From contig CM055265.1 of the NCBI GenBank assembly GCA_029237695.1, positions 86,091,447 through 86,155,446 of the forward strand: a stretch of DNA of 64,000 nucleotides, written 5' to 3'. This stretch comes from Conchocele bisecta. Lineage: Eukaryota; Mollusca; Bivalvia; Lucinida; Thyasiridae. The position numbers and the translations under genes are program-made. Shown here piece by piece: positions 20,855-32,419 of the stretch (positions within the stretch are counted from its first letter, which is position 1; every line of letters starts with the position of its first letter). The notes below the pieces were generated by a model. That model made no database searches, had not been told where the DNA came from, and saw nothing but the letters and a program-made list of their open reading frames with translations.

Positions 20855-20985
20855 TGTGATCGATCACTCATTTGAACTGCGAGTAAAATTTCAATTTTGT
20901 TCACTATTTTCGTCATTTCCCCATGAAAGTATATGCTGTGACCACTCATTTGAACCATCTTGGAAAGATGGTTCAAATGAGTGGT
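20855..20985. repeat. Short inverted repeat around TCTTGGAAAGATGGTTC
   Basis: GTGACCACTCATTTGAACCATC at 20938-20959 is followed directly by GATGGTTCAAATGAGTGGTCAC-type sequence to 20987. A perfect hairpin of more than 20 bp per arm, not seen elsewhere in full here. Confidence 0.75.
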
Positions 20986-21128
20986 CACATCATATTCTTT
21001 CATTTATGAATAAAAAAAAATGAGAAAATTATTTCGGAACCAAAATGGATCATTATCTGGCATGATTTGGAGATAAGATTATGGCATTCCAGCTGATTAT
21101 GCATCTTTTGATTACCTCTTTAGTTGTG

Positions 21129-21291
21129 TTTGCAAACAGTGTAGATCCAGATAAGCCATCTCGTAATGAGCACGAAACAAAACACACCCCTTTTTTATAA
21201 ATGAACTAGTCTGAAAATCATTTATGACAATTGTATTGGCCCTTAAATTAACATATCACAGTCCATTCCAGTTATTTAGGGTTGCAAATTT
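21129..21291 (+). repeat. Dispersed repeat D1 copy
   Basis: D1 copies carry CAGTGTAGATCCAGATGAGC, often the palindrome GGCTCGTAACGAGCC, then ATGAACTAGTCTGAAAAT-like sequence and ATATCACAGTCCATTCCAGT. Here the palindrome is partly lost. Others are at 29711, 48955, 54340, 60762 and 63076. Confidence 0.65.
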
Positions 21292-21544
21292 TAATTGTTT
21301 TTTTTTGTGTGTTTTTTTATGGCATATTTACATATAAATACGCAGCTTATCTGGAACACGGTTGAAAGGTGGAGATCATCCCAGAAATATTATTAAGCCA
21401 ATCAGCTGGCATATGATAAGAGTATGAAAATTGGGGCTAATTTCGGGAATTATTGCCAAAGATCAAGTCCAGATAAATCCGGAGCCATGAGAACTGTTCA
21501 AGAATGTACACTATGGTAATTTCATGCTTGAAATGAAGTGGTTT

Positions 21545-21855
21545 CCACAGGTCTGATCAGTAGCCTATTTCACCAAATTTGCAAAGTATACTTTTCTTGC
21601 TAAGTATACTTCGAGGGAGAAATTTTCAATTGAAAGATACATTTATTAATTTTTATTATACTGAATTTATTACATTATCACAGCCATTTTGGTTGTGATA
21701 ATGTAATAAATTAAGTATAATAATTCTGCGTACGTTTAATCATCAAAGATATTGCAGTTGTTAGTTCTATATGAAATAAAGCATTACGGGAAAAATAAAT
21801 GATTACTTTGCTTGAAAAGTATACTTTGCAATGTTGGTGAAATATGCTACAGGTA
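21545..21855. repeat. P8 palindromic MITE copy
   Basis: Outer arms are TTTCACCAAATTTGCAAAG and CTTTGCAATGTTGGTGAAAT, each next to AAGTATACTT. The centre is a long perfect hairpin, TGAATTTATTACATTATCAC / GTGATAATGTAATAAATT. A second copy is at 30680. Confidence 0.82.
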
Positions 21856-22156
21856 AGGTCAACCAAATTATTTGATTTTGGAGGTAAATTTTGAGTATAA
21901 TATGCTCAGAATGTTTTAGAATAAATGAGGTGATAGGAATTTTTCTACAAATGTTGATCCAGTTCATTCCCACAGTATCAAATAGTTTTCTCCATTGACA
22001 CCATTTTGGTGATGGAAACTTCGAAATATTTTATTAATTTCTGAACCGAAGTGTAGTGTATGTTGTCACCACTCACTCACTCGGTATTTTTTTGGGGGAG
22101 GGCGATTTTTTTTGTTATAGATTAAAAACTACTTGCATTTAAATAGTTGTTTAACT

Positions 22157-22398
22157 TTAATCCTTAGACACACAACAATTGTCGTCTGGTGTTGCTTTTA
22201 TATCTTGCCTTATTTCTCAATAAAAACATGGTTTGACAGCACTTCAGAATCATTTCCAATGGAAATGATTCTGAAGTGCTGTCAAACCATGTTGTAAATT
22301 ATTCTAAAGTGCTGTCAAAGCATGTTTTTTATGACAAAAATGGAAAATAGAAAATAAACAGCAGATGACAAAAATTAAGATAGCGGTGTAAGGGTTAA
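22157..22398. repeat. P1 palindromic MITE copy
   Basis: TTAA borders on both sides. The central arms GAATCATTTCCAATGGAAAT lie between ACAATTGTCGTCTGGTG and AACAGCAGATGACAA. It carries a second partial arm (TTGTAAATTATTCTAAAGTG). Confidence 0.88.
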
Positions 22399-23082
22399 AA
22401 AATGATTACAACATAGAAGAAACTGCACATAAATTCACTGTAAGCGTAAGATGGTAAAAGAAAATGAAAGGAATTGGTCCAACAAGATGCGATAGATGAA
22501 TAAACATAAACAAAAGAAATTGGTCCAATACAATGTGATAATGACAAAAATGTGATAACCGTGACTTTCCAATGATATTTTACATGCAATGATCAGGTGA
22601 ATAAATACGGATTTCACGAAACACACATGATATGATAATTTATACAGATCGCTCGACTCGCACATAGATTGCAAATTGAATTAGCATTCTGAAATGAATT
22701 TATCCGAAGTTTCCAAAATGTAAAATATTTCCTGTATGATTTCGAAGATAGCAAAGATTTCAGAACAAAATGTTATTCAATTCATGTGCTCTCATGTGTT
22801 GTCAACTTTCAATGTCATTTAAATCATTATTGTAGATGGTCCAAATTTATAGTATTCAGTGTAATAACATAGTGTATTAAAATTAACACATTAGTGTAAT
22901 AAATATGCAAATGAGACGGCTACAGAAAACATGGTAATCAGTACAGCTTCAATGTGTGATGCTGTGTGTATGCAATAAATATAATCTAACATTCGTGGAT
23001 GATTTAATATGATATTCACTAACCATAATGACTGATTTCATAAGAAACTCGGCATAAGAAATCAGTAAAATCGTTTAATATA
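22399..23082. other. Non-coding stretch downstream of PRDM1
   Basis: AT-rich; no gene, RNA or shared repeat is seen. The PRDM1 transcript end probably lies here or in the adjacent MITE. Confidence 0.5.
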
Positions 23083-23300
23083 TTAACCCTTAGAATGCAA
23101 GAAGCGAAAATTGTCGTCTGCTATTGTTTCATATTTTGTCCTTTTTTCTAAATAAAATCATGGTTTGGCAGCGCTTTAGAATCATTTCAAATGGAAATGA
23201 TTCTAAAGCGCTGCCAAACTATGTTTTTATTCATAAAAATGGAAAATATGAAAAATAATCAGCAGACGACAAAAAATTAATGTAGCATTTTAAGGGTTAA
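23083..23300. repeat. P1 palindromic MITE copy in the PRDM1 3' UTR region
   Basis: TTAACCCTTAGAATGC at the left and TAAGGGTTAA at the right, with a perfect hairpin GAATCATTTCAAATGGAAAT in the centre. It begins 43 bases downstream of the PRDM1 stop. TTTATT at 23226-23231 reads AATAAA on the gene strand. Confidence 0.9.
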
Positions 23301-23343
23301 ACCATCGCTCATGTAAGATCCTCTATTTAAGATGATTGTAATG

Positions 23344-25565
23344 TCACTGGACTTGAATTGCTTCGAGAGCCCGAACTGGACTCATCTGAGATTGATGGGG
23401 TATACTGTGGCTATCTGATGGTATTGTCTCAGACATGGACGAATTCATTGCAACGTCTGTCGGTTTACAAATGTTCTCTTCTCTAAACTGATGACTGTAA
23501 CTATCAGCCCTATGGAGGTCGAAATTGTCTGGTCTCGAGTTACGGAAATCCTCGCTGCATTGGTGAAAATCGTCCGGCATTTCGTCTGAATCCTCACCGC
23601 TGATTTCATGATGGGACGGGGATCTGTGTGAGACCAGGGTGGGTGGAGAGAGGTCTGGTTGACCGGGCGAGATTGGTTCCCTGAGCTCATCGTCACTACG
23701 AAAACTATCACACTCGCTACCCGGAGTCCGTGGTTGACTGCCCATTGAGTGGTTGGTCAGTTCGCTACCTTCTTTGTTCGCATCAAATGTATTCATTGAA
23801 TCTTCTTGGTGTTCCTTCCTCGTGCTTTCAAAACCGAAACTTTCAAATTTTTCGCGATCAAATTTGTAGTTTTCTGAATCATATTTAAACAGTTTTTCAG
23901 AATCTCCATACTTGGCGTATTTTTCGAAGTCATATTTCTCATATTCGCCATTGTCTATTGCCGTAATCTCTCTCATATCACCGTACTCGCTCATCTCCTT
24001 ATTAGCTGCTTGGATGGTGTTCTCGATCAGAATATTATAGTCAACATTCAACCCCGTAGGAATGCAATTCCCTGTCTTCCAATGAGTTTTAAGTCCGCTC
24101 GCGCTGATATACTTTCTGTTGCATTGCGGGCATTCGTAGGGACGTTCGTTCGTGTGTAGGCGTTTGTGCAACTTTAGGTGTACAAACTGGGTGAACTTGG
24201 CAGGGCAGAGTTTACATGCAAATGGTTTTTCGCCCGAGTGAAGGCGCATGTGAGTTTTGAGGTTGGATGTGGAGGAGAAGCGTTTGGAGCAGACCTGGCA
24301 CTCGTGTGGTTTCTCGCCGGTGTGCACGAGGTGGTGTTTCTGGAGGTGGGCGAGCTGCGTGAACCCCTTCTGGCACGTCTGGCACACGAACGGGCGCTCG
24401 CCGGTGTGGGTGCGCAGGTGCACCTTCAGGTTGGACAGCTGGCCGAATGTCTTGTAGCACACGTTACACTCGTAGTGCATCTTGCCGTCGCGCTTCTGTA
24501 GCGGGTATGGGAGGGTGCGGTGGCCGCGGGGTTGTGAGTCCAGCTTCGGTTTGCTCAGGTTCAGCACTTGGTCCGAGGATGATGTGTGCGTGTTGGGCGG
24601 AGGCAGTTTGAAGTTGTGAGTTTGCGAGTGTGGCGGGAATATCGTGGGCGGCAGTGGGGGCGGTTGGGAGTTGCCGATGTTCACTGGTGGGTACGCTGGC
24701 GGGTACATGGGCCACGGCAGGGGCTGGTAGGGGTTAAACGGGTACATGGGGTTGAATGGATACATACTGGGGATTCCTGATGGCGGGAAATACGGCGGCA
24801 TTGATCCAGGGAACTTCCCCATGGGTGAAGAACTCATGAACTTTGAGTACATCTCATCAGAATGAGGAGGCATGAAATGTGGCATCATCGGCTTGTTGTC
24901 CAACATGTTCGGGAAATATTTCAATGGGAACGGCATCATGGAATCACCGAACGCCTTGTCCTTGGAGACGTCGTCAAATTTCTTCTCCCCGTCACTGAAC
25001 GTGGGCAATTTCATGTAGGGTTTCACATCGCCCGTTGGGGAAAGTTTTGTTTCTTTCAGCTTCTGTTCATCAACATTATCACCATTCTCCCTCATCCTCT
25101 TCAACAGTAGGTTGTCAAGTCCCACACCGCTCATTGCGAGATTCCGTTTCGCAAAACTTTGGATTGGTTTGATAGGCGATGGAGCCATGATGCTGGGAAA
25201 GCTACTCTTAATCGCTGGAATCGGCGACAATCGCGATGGTTTGGAGAACGCACTATTGGGCGATTTCAGCGGATGTTTCACGGGCGACAGCGACTTGTCA
25301 CTCGTCAATGAAGCTCGGTTGGAGCGATGACTCCCATGATCAGGATCGTCACTCGTAGGGCTTCCGTCTCGCTTGTGAAGGCTGTAGTCAATAGCGTAAC
25401 CGTCCTCGCGTACACCACTATCGTCGCTGTCGCAGTGACCATCGTTACCGGATTTTGACAATCGTTCGGGTGGCGTGGATGGACGATGCCGATCGAAGCA
25501 CAGATGGTGTTCCTCTATGTACGTCGGCAGTGCAATTGGCAGATGGCGCTCCAACGCCTGGCGTC
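23344..25565 (-). CDS. PRDM1: PRDM1/Blimp-1, last coding exon (proline-rich region and five zinc fingers)
   Basis: PRDM1 is a nuclear transcriptional repressor that recruits corepressors and drives terminal differentiation programmes. The exon begins after the acceptor TTTCTATTTGCAG (G at 25565, codon phase completing AGA with the previous exon) and stops with TGA at 23344-23346, giving 739 residues. It has Ser/Pro-rich sequence, a Met/Pro/Tyr-rich block (for example [20 protein letters not shown]), then five fingers at 24064-24468: [73 protein letters not shown], and a fifth of C2HC type ending HWKTGNC. The first four match Blimp-1 almost residue for residue. The tail is rich in Tyr, Lys, Glu and Phe, then acidic/Ser-rich. 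The finger region is much richer in G+C than its surroundings. Confidence 0.97.
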
Positions 25566-25740
25566 CTGCAAATAGAAATAGAACAAACATTTAGAGGAAA
25601 ATCTAAATAAAGCGAAAACTCTTTAAACCAGACACCCAGAACACATCAATTGTTTCTGTCTGTGTCAATGTCAGTTATCTCTTGTGATAATGTCTGCTCA
25701 TAATTGCTAAGCACGCGGACTGTTTATGAGTGCGCATTAC

Positions 25741-25928
25741 AGGCTCCAGTTAAGGTGCGTAATTGGACCAAACTTTTCTTATTTCTTCACCAAAATTGGC
25801 AAGTTGGGATTGATTTAGAATCATCTCATCAAGACGATTCTAAAGCACTCCCAACTTGCCAATTTTGGCGAAGAAATAACGAAAGTCTCCCCAAAGTTGA
25901 TCAAATTACGCACCTTAACTGGAGCTCT
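25741..25928. repeat. P5 palindromic MITE copy
   Basis: GGCTCCAGTTAAGGTGCG on the left matches CGCACCTTAACTGGAGCTC on the right. The inner arms CCAAAATTGGCAAGTTGGGA and the ATCTCATCAAGACGAT hairpin pair nearly perfectly. Another copy is at 43078. Confidence 0.85.
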
Positions 25929-25946
25929 GCATTATACCTAGCTTAC

Positions 25947-26242
25947 ATTGAAACCTCTATAAACCGGTTAACCCTTAGACCGCTATGTTATTTTTGTTGT
26001 CGTCTGCTGTTTATTTTTTATTTTCCATTTTTATCATCAAAAACATGCTTTGACAGCACTTTAGAATAATTTACAACATGCTTTGACAGCACTTCAGAAT
26101 CATTTCCATTGGAAATTGGAAATGATTTTGAAGTTCTGTCAAACCATGTGTTTAATGAGAAATAAGGCAAGATATAAAAGCAACAGCAGATGACAATTGT
26201 TGTGAGTAGCGGTCTAAGTGTTAATAGAGGTTTCAATGTACA
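25947..26242. repeat. P1 MITE inserted in the middle of a short P3-like palindrome
   Basis: The P1 copy occupies 25968-26224 with TTAA at both ends. Directly outside it, ACATTGAAACCTCTATA on the left is the exact inverse of TATAGAGGTTTCAATGT on the right. P3-like ends were thus split by the P1 insertion. Confidence 0.85.
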
Positions 26243-26830
26243 CTTAGGCTGATGAATGACAAAAGTGACGTTACAGAATTTGCAACAACTATACATTTTG
26301 ATCTGTGTTGCACGTTCAAACAGTCGGAATCGGTATCTAGCCTTGTTGCTTCCGGCAATAGCGCTACTGTGGAGAATAAACGGAGATGACGGACCCAGAA
26401 CTGCACTAGTAGTGAACTTAGAAAGCCCATTTTAACAGCAGTGGCTCATGTTTACATAAACCAAAAGTTGCCGACATGAAAAACAGCCACAATATTTACC
26501 AGCAAGTTAAAAGAACTGCACAGTGGTAGTACAATGGTCATTTGTATGGACAGTGAATGTAAGCGATTGATGGAATAAAACACAGTACCACCCATCAAGA
26601 TATTAAATTTTGGAGATACTTTGGTACTTTGTGGGCGGAGCCAGCAGAAATAACATTGTCGCAATTTCAATATCAAGCTCGAGATATTGAGATTGAACAT
26701 AAAAAAAATTATTATTGTGAAAAATGAATAAAAAAAGGTGGACAGAGCATGTCAAGAATTATGTTGACCTCTATGACATGTAGATGCTAATGAATAAAGT
26801 AAAAGAAGCTTTTAATATGTGATTAGGATC

Positions 26831-27037
26831 TTAACACTTGCAATGCTGAATTACATTTTGTCGTCTGCTGTTTATGTTTTATTTAACTCATCAAAAACAT
26901 GGTTTGACAGCACTTTAGAATCATTTCCAATGGAAATGATTCTAAAGTGCTCTCAAACCATGTTATTATTGAGAGAGAATACAAAATACGAACCGACAGC
27001 AGACAATATTTTTTGGTTCCCGCCTTCTTAGGGTTAA
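26831..27037. repeat. P1 palindromic MITE copy
   Basis: TTAACACTTGCAATGC left border, GCCTTCTTAGGGTTAA right border, and a central perfect hairpin TAGAATCATTTCCAATGG. Confidence 0.88.
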
Positions 27038-27605
27038 CACCTTAAGGAATGAAAGGTGGCAATTTCTAAGTCATATAATTATAATATTTCATGACCGTGC
27101 AATATCATACATATATTTATTTTTTTTTTTTTCGATCTGAGGTTTAGATTAAAGCCAATTGCTGCCCAATTCAGTAGTGTTTTTACAAATGTTTCCCTTT
27201 TAAAAGTAAGTGGGGTATTTGTTGAATATCTCTTAAGACTCTCAGTTTCTCGGTTTGGGCATGTAATTGATAGCCATACAGTCTTTCAAGTTAATCCACT
27301 CTACCAATGCCAAGTGCACCGAGTATTTAGTCCTCATTCAATGTTTCCTTTCATCCGCTTTTTTTCATCCGTTTTTACAAATCATTCCCTCTCTAACTTG
27401 CCACAGTGAAGGGTCTACTTGAAGAAAAACACAAGTTGGTTTTGATACAAGGCACTGAAAGACAGCTCTCCGTTTGATTTTGAACTTGTTAGCCACTTAA
27501 ATGTTGTACTATGCATGCACATGTATTTCTAAAAATTAATACATGTTATTGGTCTAACCACAGGCATTTGGCATGTTTCGGCTTTCATCCGTATAACTGT
27601 ATGCA

Positions 27606-27799
27606 GTATACTAAACCGGACACCAAGAAAACACTGATTTTGATGAGTTTCACGATCATTTATGTCCGGTGATAATGCTTGTTCATGGTCGCATACACCT
27701 ATGGCTAGGATTGATCAAATACCTGATTTACGGTGATACGTCTCTAAACCGGACACCCTGGGGACCTCCCAGGGTGTCCGGTTTAGAGAGGTTCACTGA
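27606..27799. repeat. P3 MITE copy
   Basis: CTAAACCGGACACC at the left; inner GATGAGTTTCACGATCATTTA and GTTCATGGTCGCAT; a terminal hairpin CCGGACACCCTGGGGACC / CCCAGGGTGTCCGG at 27739-27784. Confidence 0.8.
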
Positions 27800-28130
27800 T
27801 ATTAACAAGGCTTCTAACTTTGGCCGGACACGACCTCGTATCATAACAAAATAACATGTTTAAAATTGTAATTTTCTATGCATTCTATGCATTCTATGTA
27901 TTTCTGCAGAATACCGATAATTCTCAAATGATCATATGAACTTGCCACTACAATATTGACGTTCGAGCCTTAAACACATTATTTCATTTGTTAGATAAGG
28001 TTGTGTCCGACATAGGAAAAGGAGCTGTAATTCGATATTATTTGCATAAATATGTTCCAACTACGTTTATGTTATTTCAGCAAGATAACAATAAATGTGC
28101 ACTTTCCAAAATATTCACATTATTTATAAA

Positions 28131-29711
28131 CAAGAGGGCCATGATGGCCCTAATTCGCTCACCTGACTCCATGAACACCAGAGGAGAATGTGACATGTGT
28201 TTTAAAAAAATTGTGCTATTTTTAGATGGCGGTCATCTTGGATTAAGCGACGACTCTCATTTTACCAAATCTGAAAATGCTTCACGCAAGGATCTTAACT
28301 TCCTATGAAGTTTTGCCAGCATCGGCCATGTGGTTCCTGAGAAAAAGACGTTCAAAATCTTGAATAAATGGCCATCATGGATTCCGACAAATATTGCACC
28401 AGAGCAATCGCCTCATCGATACCTTCAATTTTATATATGACATGAGCATATTCGGTCAAAAATAAAATTTGACCCCAATTTGACCCCACGGGCCACACCC
28501 ATTTTTGACCCCGGGGTCACCATTTTAACAACTTTGAAAGAGCATTGTAAATCGATCATTCCTACCAAGTTTAGTCGAAATCCGGCCAGCGATTCACGAG
28601 AAGAAGATTTGTTAAGGATTTATGCTATTTTTAGACGGCAGCCATCTTGGATTAGCAATGACCTCCATTTTAACAAATCTGAAAAGGCTTCACCCATGGA
28701 CCATAACTTTTAAGTTTGGCTACCATGGGCCAAGCGGTTCATGTGAAGAAGAATTTTGAAATCTCTAATAAAAGAACGACCTTTTGAAATTTCGGCGGCC
28801 ATCTTTGATGACATAACAATCCGATTTCGACACAAAATGTACCAGAGTGATCGCCTCATTGATACCTTCGATTTGATATATAACATGACCATATTTGGTC
28901 AAAAATAAAATTTGACCCCACGGACCACGCCCATTTTTGACCCCGGGGTCACGATTTTAACAACTTTGAAAGAGCATTGTACATCAATCATTCCTACCAA
29001 GTTTCGTCGAAATCCGGCAAGCGGTTCATGAGAAGAAGATTTTTTAAGAATTTATGCTATTTTTAGACGGCGGCCATCTTGGATTAGCGATGACCTCCAT
29101 TTTAACAAATCTGAAAAGGCTTCACCCATGGACCATAACTTTTAAGGTTGGCAACCATGAGCCAAGCGGTTCATGTAAAGAAGAATTTTTAAATCTCTAA
29201 TAAAAGAACGACCTTTTGACATTTCGGAGGCCATCTTGGATGACATAACCATCCGATTTCGACAAAAAAATGTACCAAAGTGATCGCCTCATTGATACCT
29301 TCGATTTGATATATAACATGACCATATTCAGTCAAAAATAAAATTTGACCCCAATATGACCCCACGGGCCACGCCCATTTTTGACCCCGGGGTCACCATT
29401 TTAACAACTTTGAAAGAGCATTGTACATCAATCATTCCTACCAAGTTTCGTCCAAATCCGGTTGGCGGTTCTTGAGAAGAAGATTTTTGAAGAATTTATG
29501 CTATTTATAGACGGCGGCCATCTTGGGTTACGTAATGACGTCATTTTAACAATTTTGTAATCCCCCTACTAAGGACCATGACCATAAAGTTTGGTGACTA
29601 TAGGCCCAATGGTTATCGAGGAGAAGACGTTTCAAAATGTTCACGGACGACGGACGACGGACACATTGCGGTAACAATAGCTCACATGAGCTTCGCTCAG
29701 GTGAGCTAAAA
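28131..29711 (+). mobile_element. GCTCACCTGA-ended element, single copy
   Basis: It starts CAAGAGGGCCATGATGGCCC and ends GCTCAGGTGAGCTAAAA. Three internal modules are marked by AAAATAAAATTTGACCCC at about 28459, 28903 and 29334. A GGACGACGGACGACGG run precedes the right end. It is intact-looking and can be used to delimit the cluster at 12549. Confidence 0.78.
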
Positions 29712-29800
29712 AGGGGGTGTTTTTGTTCTCAAAAACATGATGATCTACACTAGCTGTTTGCCAAAGCCACTATATACAGGCCTGTGGTGTTGAAAGGGCT
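29711..29800 (-). repeat. Dispersed repeat D1, right-end fragment
   Basis: GGGGGTGTTTTTGTTCTCAA, GATCTACACTAGCTGTTTGC and GTGGTGTTGAAAGGG match the reverse-oriented D1 at 60762-60966. Confidence 0.6.
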
Positions 29801-30411
29801 AAACGTTTAATTTCACGGAAAATATATATTTAGTTATTTGTTTAAACACAATATTGTGCTATGCCTATAATGTGACCAGCCATCTTTCACAGCATTAATG
29901 AACGAGTCAATAATCAAATCATTTAACCATAAATAATGTTCTTAAATAGACAAATTTTCATGGTCTGCTATCCCAAAACCATTCATCGCACAATTTACCA
30001 AGTTACCACATGCATATTATTTTTCATATCATTTTTCAAAATTTCTACGTCAATAATGAATTCTATGCATAAAGTATGCTCCGATATTAGTCGCAACACG
30101 TTTTGTACGTAACCTAATCCATCGATGATTGCCGTTCCATCACTAGATGCAACAGGTTTTCAACTAACTTTCATTTCTCCCCGTAATCTGAGGACGCGTG
30201 ATGAAAAGCGGCAATTACATTATACTGCTCTCCTGATAAATATGTTTCTGTGACTGGAGAAATAGGGCCTATGACGTTTGTGACCAGTATAGCTTCTGAT
30301 ATGCCAGAGCAATTGATTTCTACAGCCTGATAGAGAGATAATTTCTGCTTGTTATAAGCGTGATGGACTATTCAAAATTTGACTGGCAAACAGCACAGTT
30401 CTGGACTGATT

Positions 30412-30495
30412 TCAGACTGCATGGATGAGCAGGTTGGGTCTGGGACTGCACTGGTTACAAAGGCCGTAAATCACCATTGATCCAGTCACAGTCAC
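30412..30495. repeat. P4-like MITE fragment
   Basis: GGTTGGGTCTGGGACTGCACTGG followed by a decayed TGATCCAGTCACAGTCACAT end. A further P4-like start lies at 30240 (GTGACTGGAGAAATAGGGCC). Confidence 0.5.
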
Positions 30496-30679
30496 ATGCG
30501 GGCGACAAAACCATGCATACTGGAGAAACGGGGCTTACGGCCTTTTCGACCAGTGAAGACCCTGACCAACCTAGATGGTGTAGATCCTAATTATCCTGCA
30601 GGACCGCGCTAACGAATGACGAGCTGCACTTGCCACAACTGTATTTCACTCATTGTCGAGCAGCAATTATATTATTCGC

Positions 30680-31012
30680 TACTCTCCTGTAGCCGATTTC
30701 ATCAAAATTATACTTTGAGGGAGTAATCATTTATTTTTTCCCAAAATGCATTATTTAATGTAGAAATAACGACTGCATATATATGATGATTAAATATATT
30801 GATGATTAAATGTATGCAGAATTATTATACTGAATTTATTACATTATCACAGCCAAAATAAATTCAGTATAATAAAAATCAATAGATTTATCCTTAAATT
30901 GAAAATTTCTCCCTCCAAGTATACTTTGCTAGATAAGTATACTTTGCTAGATAAGTATACTTTGCTAGATAAGTATACTTTGCAATGTTGGTGAAATAGG
31001 CTACAGATATAC
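30680..31012. repeat. P8 MITE copy with an expanded 18-bp repeat in its right arm
   Basis: The left arm is TAGCCGATTTCATCAAAAT and the right arm TTGGTGAAATAGGCTACAG. The central hairpin around ATTACATTATCACAGCC matches the 21545 copy. Within the right arm, AAGTATACTTTGCTAGAT is repeated from 30917, 30935 and 30953 to 30988, with a fourth partial copy. Confidence 0.82.
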
Positions 31013-31530
31013 ATGTACATAGCTCATTTCGTTCCGAGATACACCATTTTAATACCGAAAAATCTCTAATAATTTTGTTGTGACTGTTCAAATGGTGGTC
31101 ACAACATATACTTCAGATTTGAAATAAAGACACAACATATATACTGTCGTTGAGAAATAAGAAAATTAGAAAAGAAGGTATTTCAAAATTTCCATACTAG
31201 ATGTATGCCAAATATAAGGAGTTAACTGTACAATGTACCACAGCACAACTATTCTGGCTTTTTTATTTGGCTGTCAAAGTTCACCGTGGCAGTATATAAG
31301 ACACCGCAATAGCCTGTGCATGTTTCAGGACGTAAAGAGGTGCTACATTTCCACAAGCACATGCCACAACAACAACAACAACAACAACAAACTCACTTGA
31401 TGTCTCAAAACATTTTCTCGCCAGTCAATTCAACTGCTCTACATACTCTCGTAACCGTACACAGTGAGCAAAGCTAAGCAGTGATACATTTTCACTGCAA
31501 CAACAACAGCAACAACAAGAACAAACTTAC

Positions 31531-31783
31531 TCCACGTCTCCAACATTTCCTCGCCGGTGGTCGGGATATTCAAGCGCTCGGCATACTCGCGGCAGTACCA
31601 GACGAGTATCTCCGTGTTCGGGGGGATCGGCTTGATAGTGTAGAAGTAGATACTGTAGTCGATCTGGCAGGCGATCAGGTTCTGCTGGGCCGAGTGGTAG
31701 CTGAAGTTCACGTAGTGCATCCAGTTGCTGCGGCTCGTGTCGCTCACGTCCATAAACTGGCACACCTCGTTGTCTTGGAAAAC
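31531..31783 (-). CDS. PRDM1: PRDM1/Blimp-1 exon encoding the C-terminal half of the PR/SET domain
   Basis: It starts after acceptor TGTACGCAG and ends at donor A|GTAAGT. Phase is 0 at the start and 1 at the end, matching both neighbours. The 84 codons include VFQDNEVCQFMDV, SNWMHYVNFS, QQNLIACQ, IYFYTIKPIPPN and ILVWYCREYAERL, all core segments of the Blimp-1 PR domain. The PR domain is a SET-related fold that in Blimp-1 is thought to act in protein interaction rather than as a strong methyltransferase. The exon is G+C-rich relative to the flanks. Confidence 0.96.
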
Positions 31784-31842
31784 CTGCGTACAGAGTTACC
31801 TACTGTTACTGCACTGATTCTACTACATGCCCGGGCTGGGTG

Positions 31843-32017
31843 TTGACTCTTTGCATGCTGGGAAATTTGTGCATGAATATGTCTTTGAATATCATTAGAA
31901 TTGTGTCCAGAGGACACAATTCTAATTAAATTTCAAGACATATTTACAGAGAGAAATAAAACATATACTCCTAATTCGTTTGGCGGATATTTTCGCCGCT
32001 AGCACGCAAAGAGTTAA
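31843..32017. repeat. P2 palindromic MITE copy
   Basis: TTGACTCTTTGCATGCTGGG at the left, AGCACGCAAAGAGTTAA at the right and the central hairpin TTGTGTCCAGAGGACACAA. It sits only 60 bp upstream of the SET exon acceptor. Confidence 0.85.
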
Positions 32018-32049
32018 GTTCAGGTGGGTTTTGATATGTAATAGTTATA

Positions 32050-32106
32050 GTTCACATATTGAATTTTTAATAAATTAATTTATTAAAAATTCAATATTTG
32101 AACTAC
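32050..32106. repeat. Perfect AT-rich palindrome
   Basis: TATTGAATTTTTAATAAATT is mirrored by AATTTATTAAAAATTCAATA, flanked by AGTTCACATA / TTTGAACT. It can form a hairpin of about 25 bp per arm. Confidence 0.75.
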
Positions 32107-32159
32107 AACTAATTTATTGTTTGCCATGCCGTCGTGTGCTCATGTACCCTTTTTATTTA

Positions 32160-32345
32160 GAGGCCACTTCCCAATAGTACGAATAATCGTAATACTCATA
32201 TAAGGAGTATAACCAGATTAAACTGTCACATACAAGAATGTCAACAATGTACGTGAGGGCCAAACCAGGTCTCCGGTCGGGATTCCGGTAATTAGGATGA
32301 ACCCTGATTGTTAAATTACCCATCGCATGCTCCAACCTGCCACCC
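32160..32345 (+). repeat. Dispersed repeat R fragment
   Basis: GTGAGGGCCAAACCAGG, CGGGATTCCGGTAATTAGG and AAATTACCCATCGCATGCTCC parallel the 17265-17527 copy. Confidence 0.55.
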
Positions 32346-32419
32346 ACATTTATAGAGAGAAATAAGAACAAAAATCTCCTAATGTATTGGCTGTTATTTC
32401 ACCGTTAATATGTAAGGAG

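Larger units (their letters stand above)
25566..31530 (-). other. PRDM1 intron (SET exon to finger exon)
   Basis: It is 5,965 bp, with donor GTAAGT at 31530-31525 and acceptor CAG at 25568-25566. It holds P5, P1, P3, P4 and P8 MITEs, the 28131 GCTCACCTGA-ended element and CAA-rich microsatellites (31364-31392 and 31500-31525). Stretches 27040-27600 and 29800-30240 contain nothing recognisable. Confidence 0.85.

Noticed and set aside
24178..24780. Plus-strand and other-frame open frames across the zinc-finger exon
   Set aside because: They are shadows of the G+C-rich PRDM1 coding sequence.
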